A stretch of DNA of 21,084 bases from contig CAZZLY010000043.1 in NCBI GenBank assembly GCA_964655175.1, positions 1-21,084 on the forward strand, written 5' to 3'. Origin of the DNA: JAIOPA01 sp964655175. GTDB taxonomy: Bacteria; Eisenbacteria; RBG-16-71-46. Position numbers and translations under genes: made by a program. Positions 1 to 6,591 of the stretch are shown in pieces. Position 1 is the stretch's first letter, and each line of letters begins with the position of its first letter. Under the pieces are notes generated by a model. It did no database searches. It was not told where the DNA came from and saw only the letters and a program-made list of their open reading frames with translations.

Positions 1-413
<413 letters not shown>

Positions 414-568
414 GGACCTCTCCTGTCGCGGGGCGAGCGCACGACGGCATGACGCACGCCGTGCGGTCCGCACCCGTCGGTTCATCGGCTACGGGACCCG
501 TGGGCGGGGCACACGCCGGTTCGCGGGGGAATCGCGAGTCCGGGCGGGAGCCGCCACGGGCGGGCAAG

Positions 569-602
569 CGAAGAACCCGACCGGCGACGATCGGGTTCTT
601 CG
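569..602 (-). terminator. Hairpin terminator behind ssrA
   Basis: A perfect 12-bp inverted repeat, CGAAGAACCCGA (569-580) and TCGGGTTCTTCG (591-602), with a 10-nt loop, begins 6 nt after the mature tmRNA 3' end. There is no U-run beyond it, but the arm itself carries TTCTT. Position and stem quality fit intrinsic termination or a 3' stabilising structure of the tmRNA precursor. Confidence 0.7.
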
Positions 603-608
603 AGAGAA

Positions 609-969
609 TGGTGGAGGCGGCGGGAATCGAACCCGCGTCCGAAAGGTCATCCGCAGAGAGTCCTACAAGCGTATCCGACCTACGCTGAAGCGTTCTCGCG
701 CGCGTTGCTCCGATCGGCGGGATCTCGGCGCGCCAGCCCTACTGCGTCTCGTCCTCGGCCCTCGGGCGGGGCTTCGGACCAGCCTGCGTTTGTATGGCGC
801 CCGGATCCGTCCCCCACAGGCGGGGTCCGGTCAGGCGTCACCGCCTGTTATTAGGCGGCGAGAGCCATCTGCTCGTTGGCAGATGTACAGTTCCCACTTT
901 TTTAACGAGGCGTGAGTCCCCGGCTTGCACTCTCTGGTTCAGCCCCCCCGTCGAGACCTGTACGCCCCC
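609..969 (-). ncRNA. ssrA: tmRNA (ssrA), 361 nt, encoded CCA
   Basis: Transfer-messenger RNA rescues stalled ribosomes together with SmpB. The 5' end GGGGGCG (969-963) pairs with the 3' strand that precedes ACCA (612-609). The third pair is G-U, the G3-U70 identity element for alanyl-tRNA synthetase. The T-arm GGGTTCGATTCCC and an encoded CCA are present. The tag reading frame starts at GCC (880) and reads ANEQMALAA, followed by tandem TAA TAA at 853-848. With the charged alanine the tag would be A-ANEQMALAA, ending in the ALAA protease signal. The nine-codon frame is one codon shorter than the E. coli tag. The resume codon lies at the edge of a perfect 7-bp hairpin (885-866). The gene sits 71 nt behind ssb on the same strand. 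I see no -10-like sequence just before 969, so it may be processed from an ssb transcript. Confidence 0.97.
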
Positions 970-1040
970 TGCGGTGGGTCGCGTGGTGGATCGGGCGCCA
1001 CGCTCGCCTGCTGCTTGGATGCGGCTGCGGCCGCGAAGAC

Positions 1041-1535
1041 TCAGAACGGGATGTCGGAATCGTTGCCGCCGCCGCCGTTGAAGTCGTCGGCGCCGAAGTC
1101 GTCACCGCCGCCCGAGCCGACCGGGGCGCCGTAATCGTCGCCGCCACCGCTGCTGTAACCCGAACCGCCGCCGTAGCCGGACTCGCCGCCGCCGCCCGTG
1201 TTGCCACCGCGGCCGCCCACGAATCGCATGTTCTGCGCCACGACCTCGGTGGTCCAGCGCTTCTGGCCCTGCTTGTCCTGCCACTCCCGCGTGCGCAGTT
1301 CGCCCTCGATCAGGACCTCGCGGCCCTTGGTGAGGAACTTCTGGGCGAGCTCGCCCTGCTTGCCGAACAGCACGACACGGTGCCACTCGGTGACGTTCTT
1401 CCAGCCGTTGTTGCCGTCGGGGCGACGGCTGTCCGTGGCCAGGTTGAGCGTGGCGACGACCATGCCGCTCTGCGTGGTGCGGATCTCGGGATCGCGGCCG
1501 AGGCGACCGAGCAGGATGACGCGATTGAGACTCAT
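1041..1535 (-). CDS. ssb: Single-stranded DNA-binding protein
   Basis: A 164-aa SSB that coats single-stranded DNA during replication, recombination and repair and recruits partner enzymes. Residues 1 to about 108 form the OB fold: it opens MSLNRVILLGRLGRDPEIR, followed by VVATLNLAT, TEWHRVVLFGK and VLIEGELRTREW, all typical of bacterial SSB. Residues 109-155 are a glycine-rich flexible linker. The protein ends DSDIPF, the acidic tip that binds partner proteins (DDDIPF in E. coli). The ATG at 1535 has AAGGAG 9 nt upstream. No ribosomal protein gene (rpsF, rpsR) is next to it, unlike many bacteria; the next gene downstream is ssrA. The upstream 260 nt hold a possible -10 (TATGCT, 1606-1601) without a clear -35. 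Confidence 0.97.
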   Translation of the reverse strand: MSLNRVILLGRLGRDPEIRTTQSGMVVATLNLATDSRRPDGNNGWKNVTEWHRVVLFGKQGELAQKFLTKGREVLIEGELRTREWQDKQGQKRWTTEVVAQNMRFVGGRGGNTGGGGESGYGGGSGYSSGGGDDYGAPVGSGGGDDFGADDFNGGGGNDSDIPF

Positions 1536-1738
1536 CGTGAGACTCCTTCGAGAAGGGGGCCCCGGGGGACCACGGGGGCCATCAGGTGGGCGGAAGCGGC
1601 AGCATAGAGGTTCGCCGCCCCGGACAGAAGCACCCTCTGGGCCGGGCGTGTGAATTCGGGCCCCGGCGACGTCCGGGGCCGCCGCCGTGCGGTTCGCAAG
1701 CCCCCGACGGGCCCGGGAGCCGTCGATTTCGCAGCAGG

Positions 1739-1767
1739 TTGACGCCGCCGGGAGCGCACCCTATCCT
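1739..1767 (+). promoter_or_regulatory. Sigma70-type promoter of the tRNA-Pro/Arg/His-pyk unit
   Basis: A -35 box TTGACG (1739-1744) and a -10 box TATCCT (1762-1767) are separated by exactly 17 nt. The expected transcription start is near 1774, about 22 nt before tRNA-Pro. This is the best promoter match on the plus strand. The tRNA-Leu promoter has the same TTGACG box and the same spacer length. Confidence 0.8.
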
Positions 1768-1795
1768 GCGTCGCCGATTCGCCACCCAGATTCGT

Positions 1796-1872
<77 letters not shown>

Positions 1873-1920
1873 GCATCCCACCGGCTGCGAGCAACAGGCC
1901 TCGCCGGTGTCGTCCACGAT

Positions 1921-1934
1921 CCCGCACGTGCGGG
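1921..1934. repeat. 14-bp perfect palindrome between tRNA-Pro and tRNA-Arg
   Basis: CCCGCACGTGCGGG reads identically on both strands. In RNA it can fold as a 5-bp stem with an ACGT loop. It lies in the 134-nt spacer between the two tRNAs and could be a processing hairpin or a protein-binding site. Chance is possible in DNA this GC-rich. Confidence 0.4.
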
Positions 1935-2006
1935 CCCGGGCACGACGTCGGTCAGGCGCGGCGGGTCGTTCCGACGCGCGGGCCACCTCGCGAGCGGGGG
2001 CGCTTT

Positions 2007-2083
2007 GCGCCTGTAGCTCAGTTGGATAGAGCAACGGATTTCTAATCCGTCGGTCGGGGGTTCGATTCCCTCCAGGCGCGCCA
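2007..2083 (+). tRNA. tRNA-Arg(TCT)
   Basis: A 77-nt cloverleaf. The acceptor GCGCCTG pairs with CAGGCGC, followed by discriminator G and an encoded CCA. The anticodon stem ACGGA/TCCGT encloses TTTCTAA, so the anticodon is TCT, reading AGA/AGG codons, which are rare in this GC-rich coding. The D-arm has AGCTCAGTTGGATAGAGC and the T-arm has GGGGGTTCGATTCCC. Confidence 0.97.
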
Positions 2084-2117
2084 TGTGCCGGACGGTTGGA
2101 CGCCCGGATGGTTTGGC

Positions 2118-2194
2118 GGTGGATGTAGCTCAGTTGGCAGAGCATCGGGTTGTGGTCCCGAGGGTCGCGGGTTCGAGCCCCGTCATCCACCCCA
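2118..2194 (+). tRNA. tRNA-His(GTG)
   Basis: The anticodon loop TTGTGGT gives anticodon GTG. The acceptor GTGGATG (2119-2125) pairs with CATCCAC (2184-2190). An extra G at 2118 faces C at 2191, the G-1:C73 pair that histidyl-tRNA synthetase requires and that marks tRNA-His. An encoded CCA ends at 2194. The pyk start codon follows after 58 nt with no clear promoter between. Confidence 0.97.
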
Positions 2195-2252
2195 TTCTTC
2201 TCCCCACAGCGTGCAGCCGGTCGGCGTCACGGATGACCCCTCCAGGAGGCCC

Positions 2253-3671
2253 ATGAAGCGCCGCGCGAAGATCGTCTGCACCCTCGGCCCGGCCACCTCG
2301 TCCCCCGAGAAGGTGCGTGAACTCGTCCGCGCCGGCATGGACGTGGCCCGGCTCAACTTCTCGCACGGTGCGCGCGAGGACCACGCGGCCGTGTACCGCG
2401 AGGTGCGCGCGGCGAGCGACGAGGCCGGCCGCGCGGTGGCGCTGCTCGTGGACCTGCAGGGCCCCAAGATCCGTCTGACGACGTTCAAGGACGGCTTCGC
2501 GATGCTCGAGAACGGCGCCACGTTCACGATCACGACCGAGCCGTACCCCGACGGCGACGCGACCATGGCGGGCACCACCTACGACGCGCTCGCCAAGGAC
2601 TGCACGCCCGGCTCCATGGTGCTCATCGACGACGGCCGCGTGAAGCTGCGCGTGGACGAGACCGACGGCGTGCGCGTGAAGCTCACCGTGCTCGAGGGCG
2701 GTCGCGTCTCGAACCACAAGGGCATCAATCTGCCGGGCGTGCGCGTGAGCGCCCCCAGCATGAGCGAGAAGGATCGCGAGGACCTGCGCTTCGCGCTGTC
2801 GCTGCGCGTGGACATGATCGCGCTGTCGTTCGTGCGCGAGCCCTCGGACATCGCCGAGGTGCACGCGATCATGGACGAGGTCGGCGCGCGTCTGCCGGTC
2901 ATCGCCAAGATCGAGAAGCCCGAGGCGGTGGATAAACTGGGGCCCATCGTGCGCGCGTTCGACGGCCTCATGGTCGCGCGCGGCGACCTGGGCGTCGAGA
3001 TCCCGCTCGAGCAGGTGCCGCTCGTGCAGAAGCGCTGCGTGCGTCTGGCGCGCGAGCACGGCAAGCCGGTCATCGTCGCCACGCAGATGCTCGACTCCAT
3101 GATCCAGAACTCGGCGCCGACGCGCGCCGAGGCGAGCGACGTGGCGAACGCCGTGCTCGACGGCGCCGACGCGCTCATGCTGTCGGGCGAGACGAGCGTC
3201 GGCGCGTATCCGATCGGCGCGGTCGAGACCATGGCGCGCATCATCGAGGCGGCCGAATCGCAGGGCCTGCAGGGTGTGGCGTCGCTGCGCCGCCGTCCCG
3301 AGACGCGGCCCGAGGCGATCGCCATCAACGCGGTGCGCATCGCCGAGGACCTCAACGCCGTCGCACTGGTCGCGTTCACCGAGACCGGCGCCACGGCGCG
3401 ACACGTCGCGGTGCACCGACACGACATCCCGCTGCTCGCGTTCACGACGCGGCCCGAGGTGCGCAGCCAGCTGGCGTTGCTGTGGGGCTGCGAGACGTTC
3501 GTGGTGCCGCACATGGAACACACCGACGACCTCATCGCCATGGCCGACTCGGCGCTGCTCGATCTCAAGCGCGCGCGTCCCGGCGAGTTCGTGGTGTTCG
3601 TGGCGGGCACGCCCCCGGGCACCGCGGGCAGCACGAACACGCTGCGCGTCCACAAGCTGGGCGGCGAGTAG
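2253..3671 (+). CDS. pyk: Pyruvate kinase
   Basis: A 472-aa pyruvate kinase, which converts phosphoenolpyruvate and ADP to pyruvate and ATP in the last step of glycolysis. The ATG at 2253 follows AGGAGG (2244-2249); the frame stays open further upstream, but only through the tRNA-His gene. The N-terminus KRRAKIVCTLGPATSS is typical. The signature PVIAKIEKPEAV carries catalytic Lys219 and metal ligand Glu221; MVARGDLGVEIP carries Asp245; VIVATQMLDSM carries Thr277. The C-terminal regulatory domain runs from about 345 to 472 and ends after AGTPPGTAGSTNTLRVHKL, with no extra PEP-utiliser domain. Residues 67-75 read DLQGPKIRL. The Leu, Gln, Lys and Leu there are those reported for potassium-independent pyruvate kinases. 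It is probably transcribed with the tRNAs ahead of it. Confidence 0.98.
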   Translation: MKRRAKIVCTLGPATSSPEKVRELVRAGMDVARLNFSHGAREDHAAVYREVRAASDEAGRAVALLVDLQGPKIRLTTFKDGFAMLENGATFTITTEPYPDGDATMAGTTYDALAKDCTPGSMVLIDDGRVKLRVDETDGVRVKLTVLEGGRVSNHKGINLPGVRVSAPSMSEKDREDLRFALSLRVDMIALSFVREPSDIAEVHAIMDEVGARLPVIAKIEKPEAVDKLGPIVRAFDGLMVARGDLGVEIPLEQVPLVQKRCVRLAREHGKPVIVATQMLDSMIQNSAPTRAEASDVANAVLDGADALMLSGETSVGAYPIGAVETMARIIEAAESQGLQGVASLRRRPETRPEAIAINAVRIAEDLNAVALVAFTETGATARHVAVHRHDIPLLAFTTRPEVRSQLALLWGCETFVVPHMEHTDDLIAMADSALLDLKRARPGEFVVFVAGTPPGTAGSTNTLRVHKLGGE

Positions 3672-3683
3672 CCGCACGACGCA

Positions 3684-3715
3684 CCGCGCGCGACACGCCG
3701 TGCGCGTGCGCGCGG
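3684..3715. terminator. Hairpin between convergent pyk and rdgB
   Basis: CCGCGCGC (3684-3691) and GCGCGCGG (3708-3715) form a perfect 8-bp stem with a 16-nt loop. It fills most of the 45 nt between the pyk stop and the rdgB stop, so it can serve both strands. There is no U-run, as is usual in very GC-rich genomes. Confidence 0.5.
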
Positions 3716-3716
3716 C

Positions 3717-4325
3717 TCAGCCGCGCAGTTGCGCCGCCAACGCGTGCACCGCGCGCGCGCGATGCGACAGCGTGTTCTTCTCGGTGTCGAGCATCTCGGC
3801 GAACGTGCGCGCGTCGCGTCCCGTCGCGGGCGCGAACACCGGGTCGTAGCCGAAGCCGTGCGAGCCGCGCGGCGCGGTCACGATGACGCCCTCGACCACG
3901 CCCTCGGCGACGCACTCGCGCCCGTCGGGCCACACCGCCACGCACGCGGTGCGGAACCGAGCGGTGCGCTCGTCCGCGGGCACGCCGTCGAGTTCGCGCA
4001 GCAGCTTCGCGACGTTGTCGGCGTACGTGGCGTGCTCGCCCGCGTAGCGCGCGGTGAACACCCCGGGCGCCCCGTCGAGCGCGTCCACCTCGAGCCCGGT
4101 GTCGTCGGCGATCGCCGGCAGCCCGGTGAGCGCGCACGCCGCCCGCGCCTTGATCCGCGCGTTGGCGAGCAGCGTGTCACCGGTCTCGTCGGGCGCGGTG
4201 GCGCCGGGCCATTCCGAGACGGCGCGCAGCACGAGTCCCGGCAGCCCCAGCAACGCGTGCAGCTCGCTCGCCTTGTGCGGATTGAACGTCGCGACCACGA
4301 ACGTGGCGTCCACCGGGCGCGTCAC
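3717..4325 (-). CDS. rdgB: XTP/dITP pyrophosphatase (RdgB/HAM1 family)
   Basis: A 202-aa nucleotide-pool sanitation enzyme that hydrolyses dITP, XTP and ITP to monophosphates, keeping inosine and xanthosine bases out of DNA and RNA. The family motifs are in order: FVVATFNPHKASELHALL near the start (substrate-binding N/K), AIADDTGLEVDALDGAPGV with the metal-binding acidic pair, FRTACVAVWPDG, SHGFGYDPVF, and TFAEMLDTEKNTLSHRARA near the C-terminus. The GTG at 4325 overlaps the rph stop as GTGA, implying translational coupling; a GTG at 4313 is an alternative. The frame stays open well upstream, but only as a shadow of rph. It is the last gene of the smpB-to-rdgB unit and ends at the shared hairpin with pyk. 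Confidence 0.96.
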   Translation of the reverse strand: MTRPVDATFVVATFNPHKASELHALLGLPGLVLRAVSEWPGATAPDETGDTLLANARIKARAACALTGLPAIADDTGLEVDALDGAPGVFTARYAGEHATYADNVAKLLRELDGVPADERTARFRTACVAVWPDGRECVAEGVVEGVIVTAPRGSHGFGYDPVFAPATGRDARTFAEMLDTEKNTLSHRARAVHALAAQLRG

Positions 4326-5110
4326 TCCGGCAGCAGACCCGAACCGCCGAGCAGCTTGCGCTGGTGGTTCGTGATGCGCGTGATGCCGCGCTTGGCCAAC
4401 CGGATGAGGTCGCGCATGCCGGCGTCGTCGAACGTGGACTTCTCGCCCGTGCCCTGCACCTCGATGAAGCGACCCTTGCCCGTCATGACCACGTTCATGT
4501 CCACGTCGGCGGTCGAGTCCTCGCGGTAGTCGAGGTCCAGACACGGCACGCCCTGGATCACGCCCACCGACACGGCGGCGACCGAGTCCACGAGCGGCGG
4601 CGCGGTGAGCTGGTTCTGGTTCGACAGCCACACGAACGCATCGTGCAGCGCCACGAGCGCGCCGTTGATGGCGGCCGTGCGCGTGCCGGCGTCGGCCTCG
4701 ATCACGTCGCAGTCGAGCGTGATGAGCCGCTCGCCGAACGCGGTCAGGTCGGTCACCGCGCGCAACGAACGGCCGATGAGCCGCTGGATCTCCTGCGACC
4801 GTCCGCCCGTCTGACTGGAGCGCGGCGTGCGATCGCCCGTCGCGCGCGGCAGCATGGCGTACTCGGCGGTCACCCAGCCCTTGCCCTGACCGCGCAGCCA
4901 ACCCGGCACGCGATCCTCGACGCTCGCGGTGCACAGCACCTTGGTGCGACCCATCGTGATGAGCGCCGAGCCCTCGGCGAACGACGACACGCCGCGCTCG
5001 ATCTTGAACGCGCGCAGCGTGTGCGGGGCGCGGCCGTCGGGACGCGCGAACGCGGTCGCTTCGGGGGTCTTGGCTTCGTGGGCGCGGATCGGGGCGGGCT
5101 TGCGGGTCAC
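4322..5110 (-). CDS. rph: Ribonuclease PH
   Basis: A 262-aa phosphorolytic 3'-to-5' exoribonuclease that trims the 3' ends of tRNA precursors. The core begins RPDGRAPHTLRAFKIERG at residue 23 and includes GRTKVLCTASVEDRVP, AEYAMLPRATGDRTPR (basic phosphate/RNA-binding residues), GRSQEIQRLIGRSLRA and CDVIEADAGTRTAAINGA, the RNase PH signature. It ends with GTGEKSTFDDAGMRDLIRLAKRGI. About 22 residues precede the usual start of the family. I chose GTG at 5110 because it lies 4 nt behind the murI stop with GGAG 7 nt upstream; a GTG at 5143 inside murI is also in frame. The stop overlaps the rdgB start, a pairing seen in many bacteria. Confidence 0.95.
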   Translation of the reverse strand: MTRKPAPIRAHEAKTPEATAFARPDGRAPHTLRAFKIERGVSSFAEGSALITMGRTKVLCTASVEDRVPGWLRGQGKGWVTAEYAMLPRATGDRTPRSSQTGGRSQEIQRLIGRSLRAVTDLTAFGERLITLDCDVIEADAGTRTAAINGALVALHDAFVWLSNQNQLTAPPLVDSVAAVSVGVIQGVPCLDLDYREDSTADVDMNVVMTGKGRFIEVQGTGEKSTFDDAGMRDLIRLAKRGITRITNHQRKLLGGSGLLPE

Positions 5111-5114
5111 TCGG

Positions 5115-5981
5115 TCACTCCGGGGTCGGGGAAGCGTCGTCACCGTGGCTGCGTTCGAACCACGGCAGGTCGGTCTGGTCCACCACCGTCACCTTGGGCA
5201 GCGGGCGGCCGAGGAACGACTCGGCCACCTTGCCGAAGCTCACGCGACGGGGTTCGTCGGACAGGAAGAAGTGATGCTCGGCCCTGGCCCCCTGGGGTGC
5301 CAGTGCGCCGCGCTCGCGCAACAGCGCGGCGGTCGCGCGCGCGGCCTCGGCGCCCGAATCGATCAGGGTCACACCGGGCCCCATGTACTCGCGCAGCAGC
5401 GGCGCGAGCAACGGATAGTGCGTGCAGCCCAGGATGAGGCTGTCGAGGTCGGCGGCGCGCAGGCCCGCCAGGTACTCGTCGGCCACGAGGCGCGTGACCG
5501 CGTGATCGAGCCAGCCCTCCTCGACGAGCGGCACGAACAACGGGCACGCCTGCTGGCGCACCTCGGCGGCCGGCGACAGACGTGCGATGGCGTCGGCGTA
5601 GGCGTTGCTGCCCACCGTGGCGAGCGTGCCCACCACGCCGATGCGGCCGCGCGGGCTCGCGGCGATCGCCGCACGCGCCGCGGGCTCGATCACGCCGATG
5701 ACCGGCACCCCGAAGCGCTCGCGCAGCGCCTCGAGCGCGTGGCTCGACGCGGTGTTGCACGCGACCACGACGCACTTCACGTGCTGGCGCACGAGGAACG
5801 AGGCGATCTCGACCGAGAACCGCGTCACCGTGTCGCGCGACTTGTTGCCCCACGGCAGGCGCGCGGTGTCGCCGAAGTACATGACCGACTCACCCGGCAG
5901 GCACTGGAAGAGTTCGCGCACGGTGGTCAGTCCACCGATGCCCGAATCGAACACGCCGATGGGACGCGGGTCGCCGTTCAC
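5115..5981 (-). CDS. murI: Glutamate racemase
   Basis: A 288-aa cofactor-independent racemase that makes D-glutamate for peptidoglycan. It opens RPIGVFDSGIGGLTTVREL with Asp12 and Ser13, has YFGDTARLPWGNKS around 35-48, and carries the two catalytic cysteines in VVVACNTASS (Cys75) and LILGCTHYPLL (Cys186, next to His188). The GTG at 5981 has AAGGAG 9 nt upstream. The frame is open further 5' but only through non-coding sequence and the preceding gene. It starts 43 nt after the GerMN gene and ends 4 nt before rph. Together with the amidase and GerM-like genes it gives this unit a cell-wall theme. Confidence 0.97.
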   Translation of the reverse strand: MNGDPRPIGVFDSGIGGLTTVRELFQCLPGESVMYFGDTARLPWGNKSRDTVTRFSVEIASFLVRQHVKCVVVACNTASSHALEALRERFGVPVIGVIEPAARAAIAASPRGRIGVVGTLATVGSNAYADAIARLSPAAEVRQQACPLFVPLVEEGWLDHAVTRLVADEYLAGLRAADLDSLILGCTHYPLLAPLLREYMGPGVTLIDSGAEAARATAALLRERGALAPQGARAEHHFFLSDEPRRVSFGKVAESFLGRPLPKVTVVDQTDLPWFERSHGDDASPTPE

Positions 5982-6024
5982 GGATCGTCGCTCCTTGCGG
6001 CCGTTCACCTGCGGCCGATGCGGG

Positions 6025-6591
6025 TCAGAACCAATCGTCGGGATCGAGGGGCCGATCGAGCGGGAAGTGCCCGCCCAACGTGGGCAGCGGTCGCCCGCCG
6101 CACACGATACGCACTCGCCGCGCCTCGGGCACCCCGGCGGCCACCGTGCGCACCAGCGAACCGATCGCCAGCTCCTCGGCGATGGCCCCACCCCGGAAAC
6201 CTTGCCGGAACGGGCGCGAAAGGTCGAGCGTGAGCACGCCCTGGTCGTCGAGGTAGCTGTGCATGACGCGCGTGCCCGCGGGGATCGTGCGCACGCCCTC
6301 GCCCGCCGGCCCGCGCTCGAGCGCGTCCACGAGCAGCGCCACGCGCACGTGCGGGTTGGGCACGTCGGGCAGTTCGACGAGCTCCTCGACGAGGTGGTCG
6401 CCGTCGGGGCTCGCGAAGTACAGCGTCACGGCGCGCAGCGCGCGCGTGGTCGAATCCGCGAGGTCCACGCCGCCCGCACCGCGCTCGTCGCGGCGCCACC
6501 ACGCGAACAACGCCAGCGTGCCCAGCACGAGCCCCGCGCCCACCACGAGCAACACGCGCGCACGGCGCGTCAGGATCACTCGCGCGCCCAT
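6025..6591 (-). CDS. GerMN-domain membrane protein
   Basis: A 188-aa protein with one N-terminal membrane helix (about 13-32, after the basic run RR.AR) and a periplasmic or outer-face GerMN domain (about 54-165). The domain reads AVTLYFASPDGDHLVEE, then ALLVDALERGP, an IPAGTRV segment, a VLTLDLSRPF strand and AIGSLVRTVAA. This is the pattern of Bacillus GerM and of GerMN domains in LpqB-type lipoproteins. There is no lipobox cysteine, so it should be anchored by the helix. GerM in spore formers is an envelope protein of the forespore channel; its role in non-spore-formers is not established. The ATG at 6591 lies inside the end of the amidase gene (16-nt overlap) with GGAAGGG upstream. Coupling to an amidase and murI suggests a cell-wall role; this is inference. 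Confidence 0.8.
   Translation of the reverse strand: MGARVILTRRARVLLVVGAGLVLGTLALFAWWRRDERGAGGVDLADSTTRALRAVTLYFASPDGDHLVEELVELPDVPNPHVRVALLVDALERGPAGEGVRTIPAGTRVMHSYLDDQGVLTLDLSRPFRQGFRGGAIAEELAIGSLVRTVAAGVPEARRVRIVCGGRPLPTLGGHFPLDRPLDPDDWF

Noticed and set aside
2085..2252. A 56-codon N-terminal extension of pyruvate kinase
   Set aside because: It would translate tRNA-His, and AGGAGG sits just before the ATG at 2253, where the family normally starts.
2130..3677. A 515-codon minus-strand open frame opposite pyk
   Set aside because: pyk on the plus strand is certain; the antisense product is His/Arg-rich without motifs, and its end runs through tRNA-His.
3717..4934. A 405-aa reading of RdgB with a long N-terminus
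   Set aside because: The extra part is an out-of-frame reading of rph; the family start and GTGA overlap place the start at 4325.
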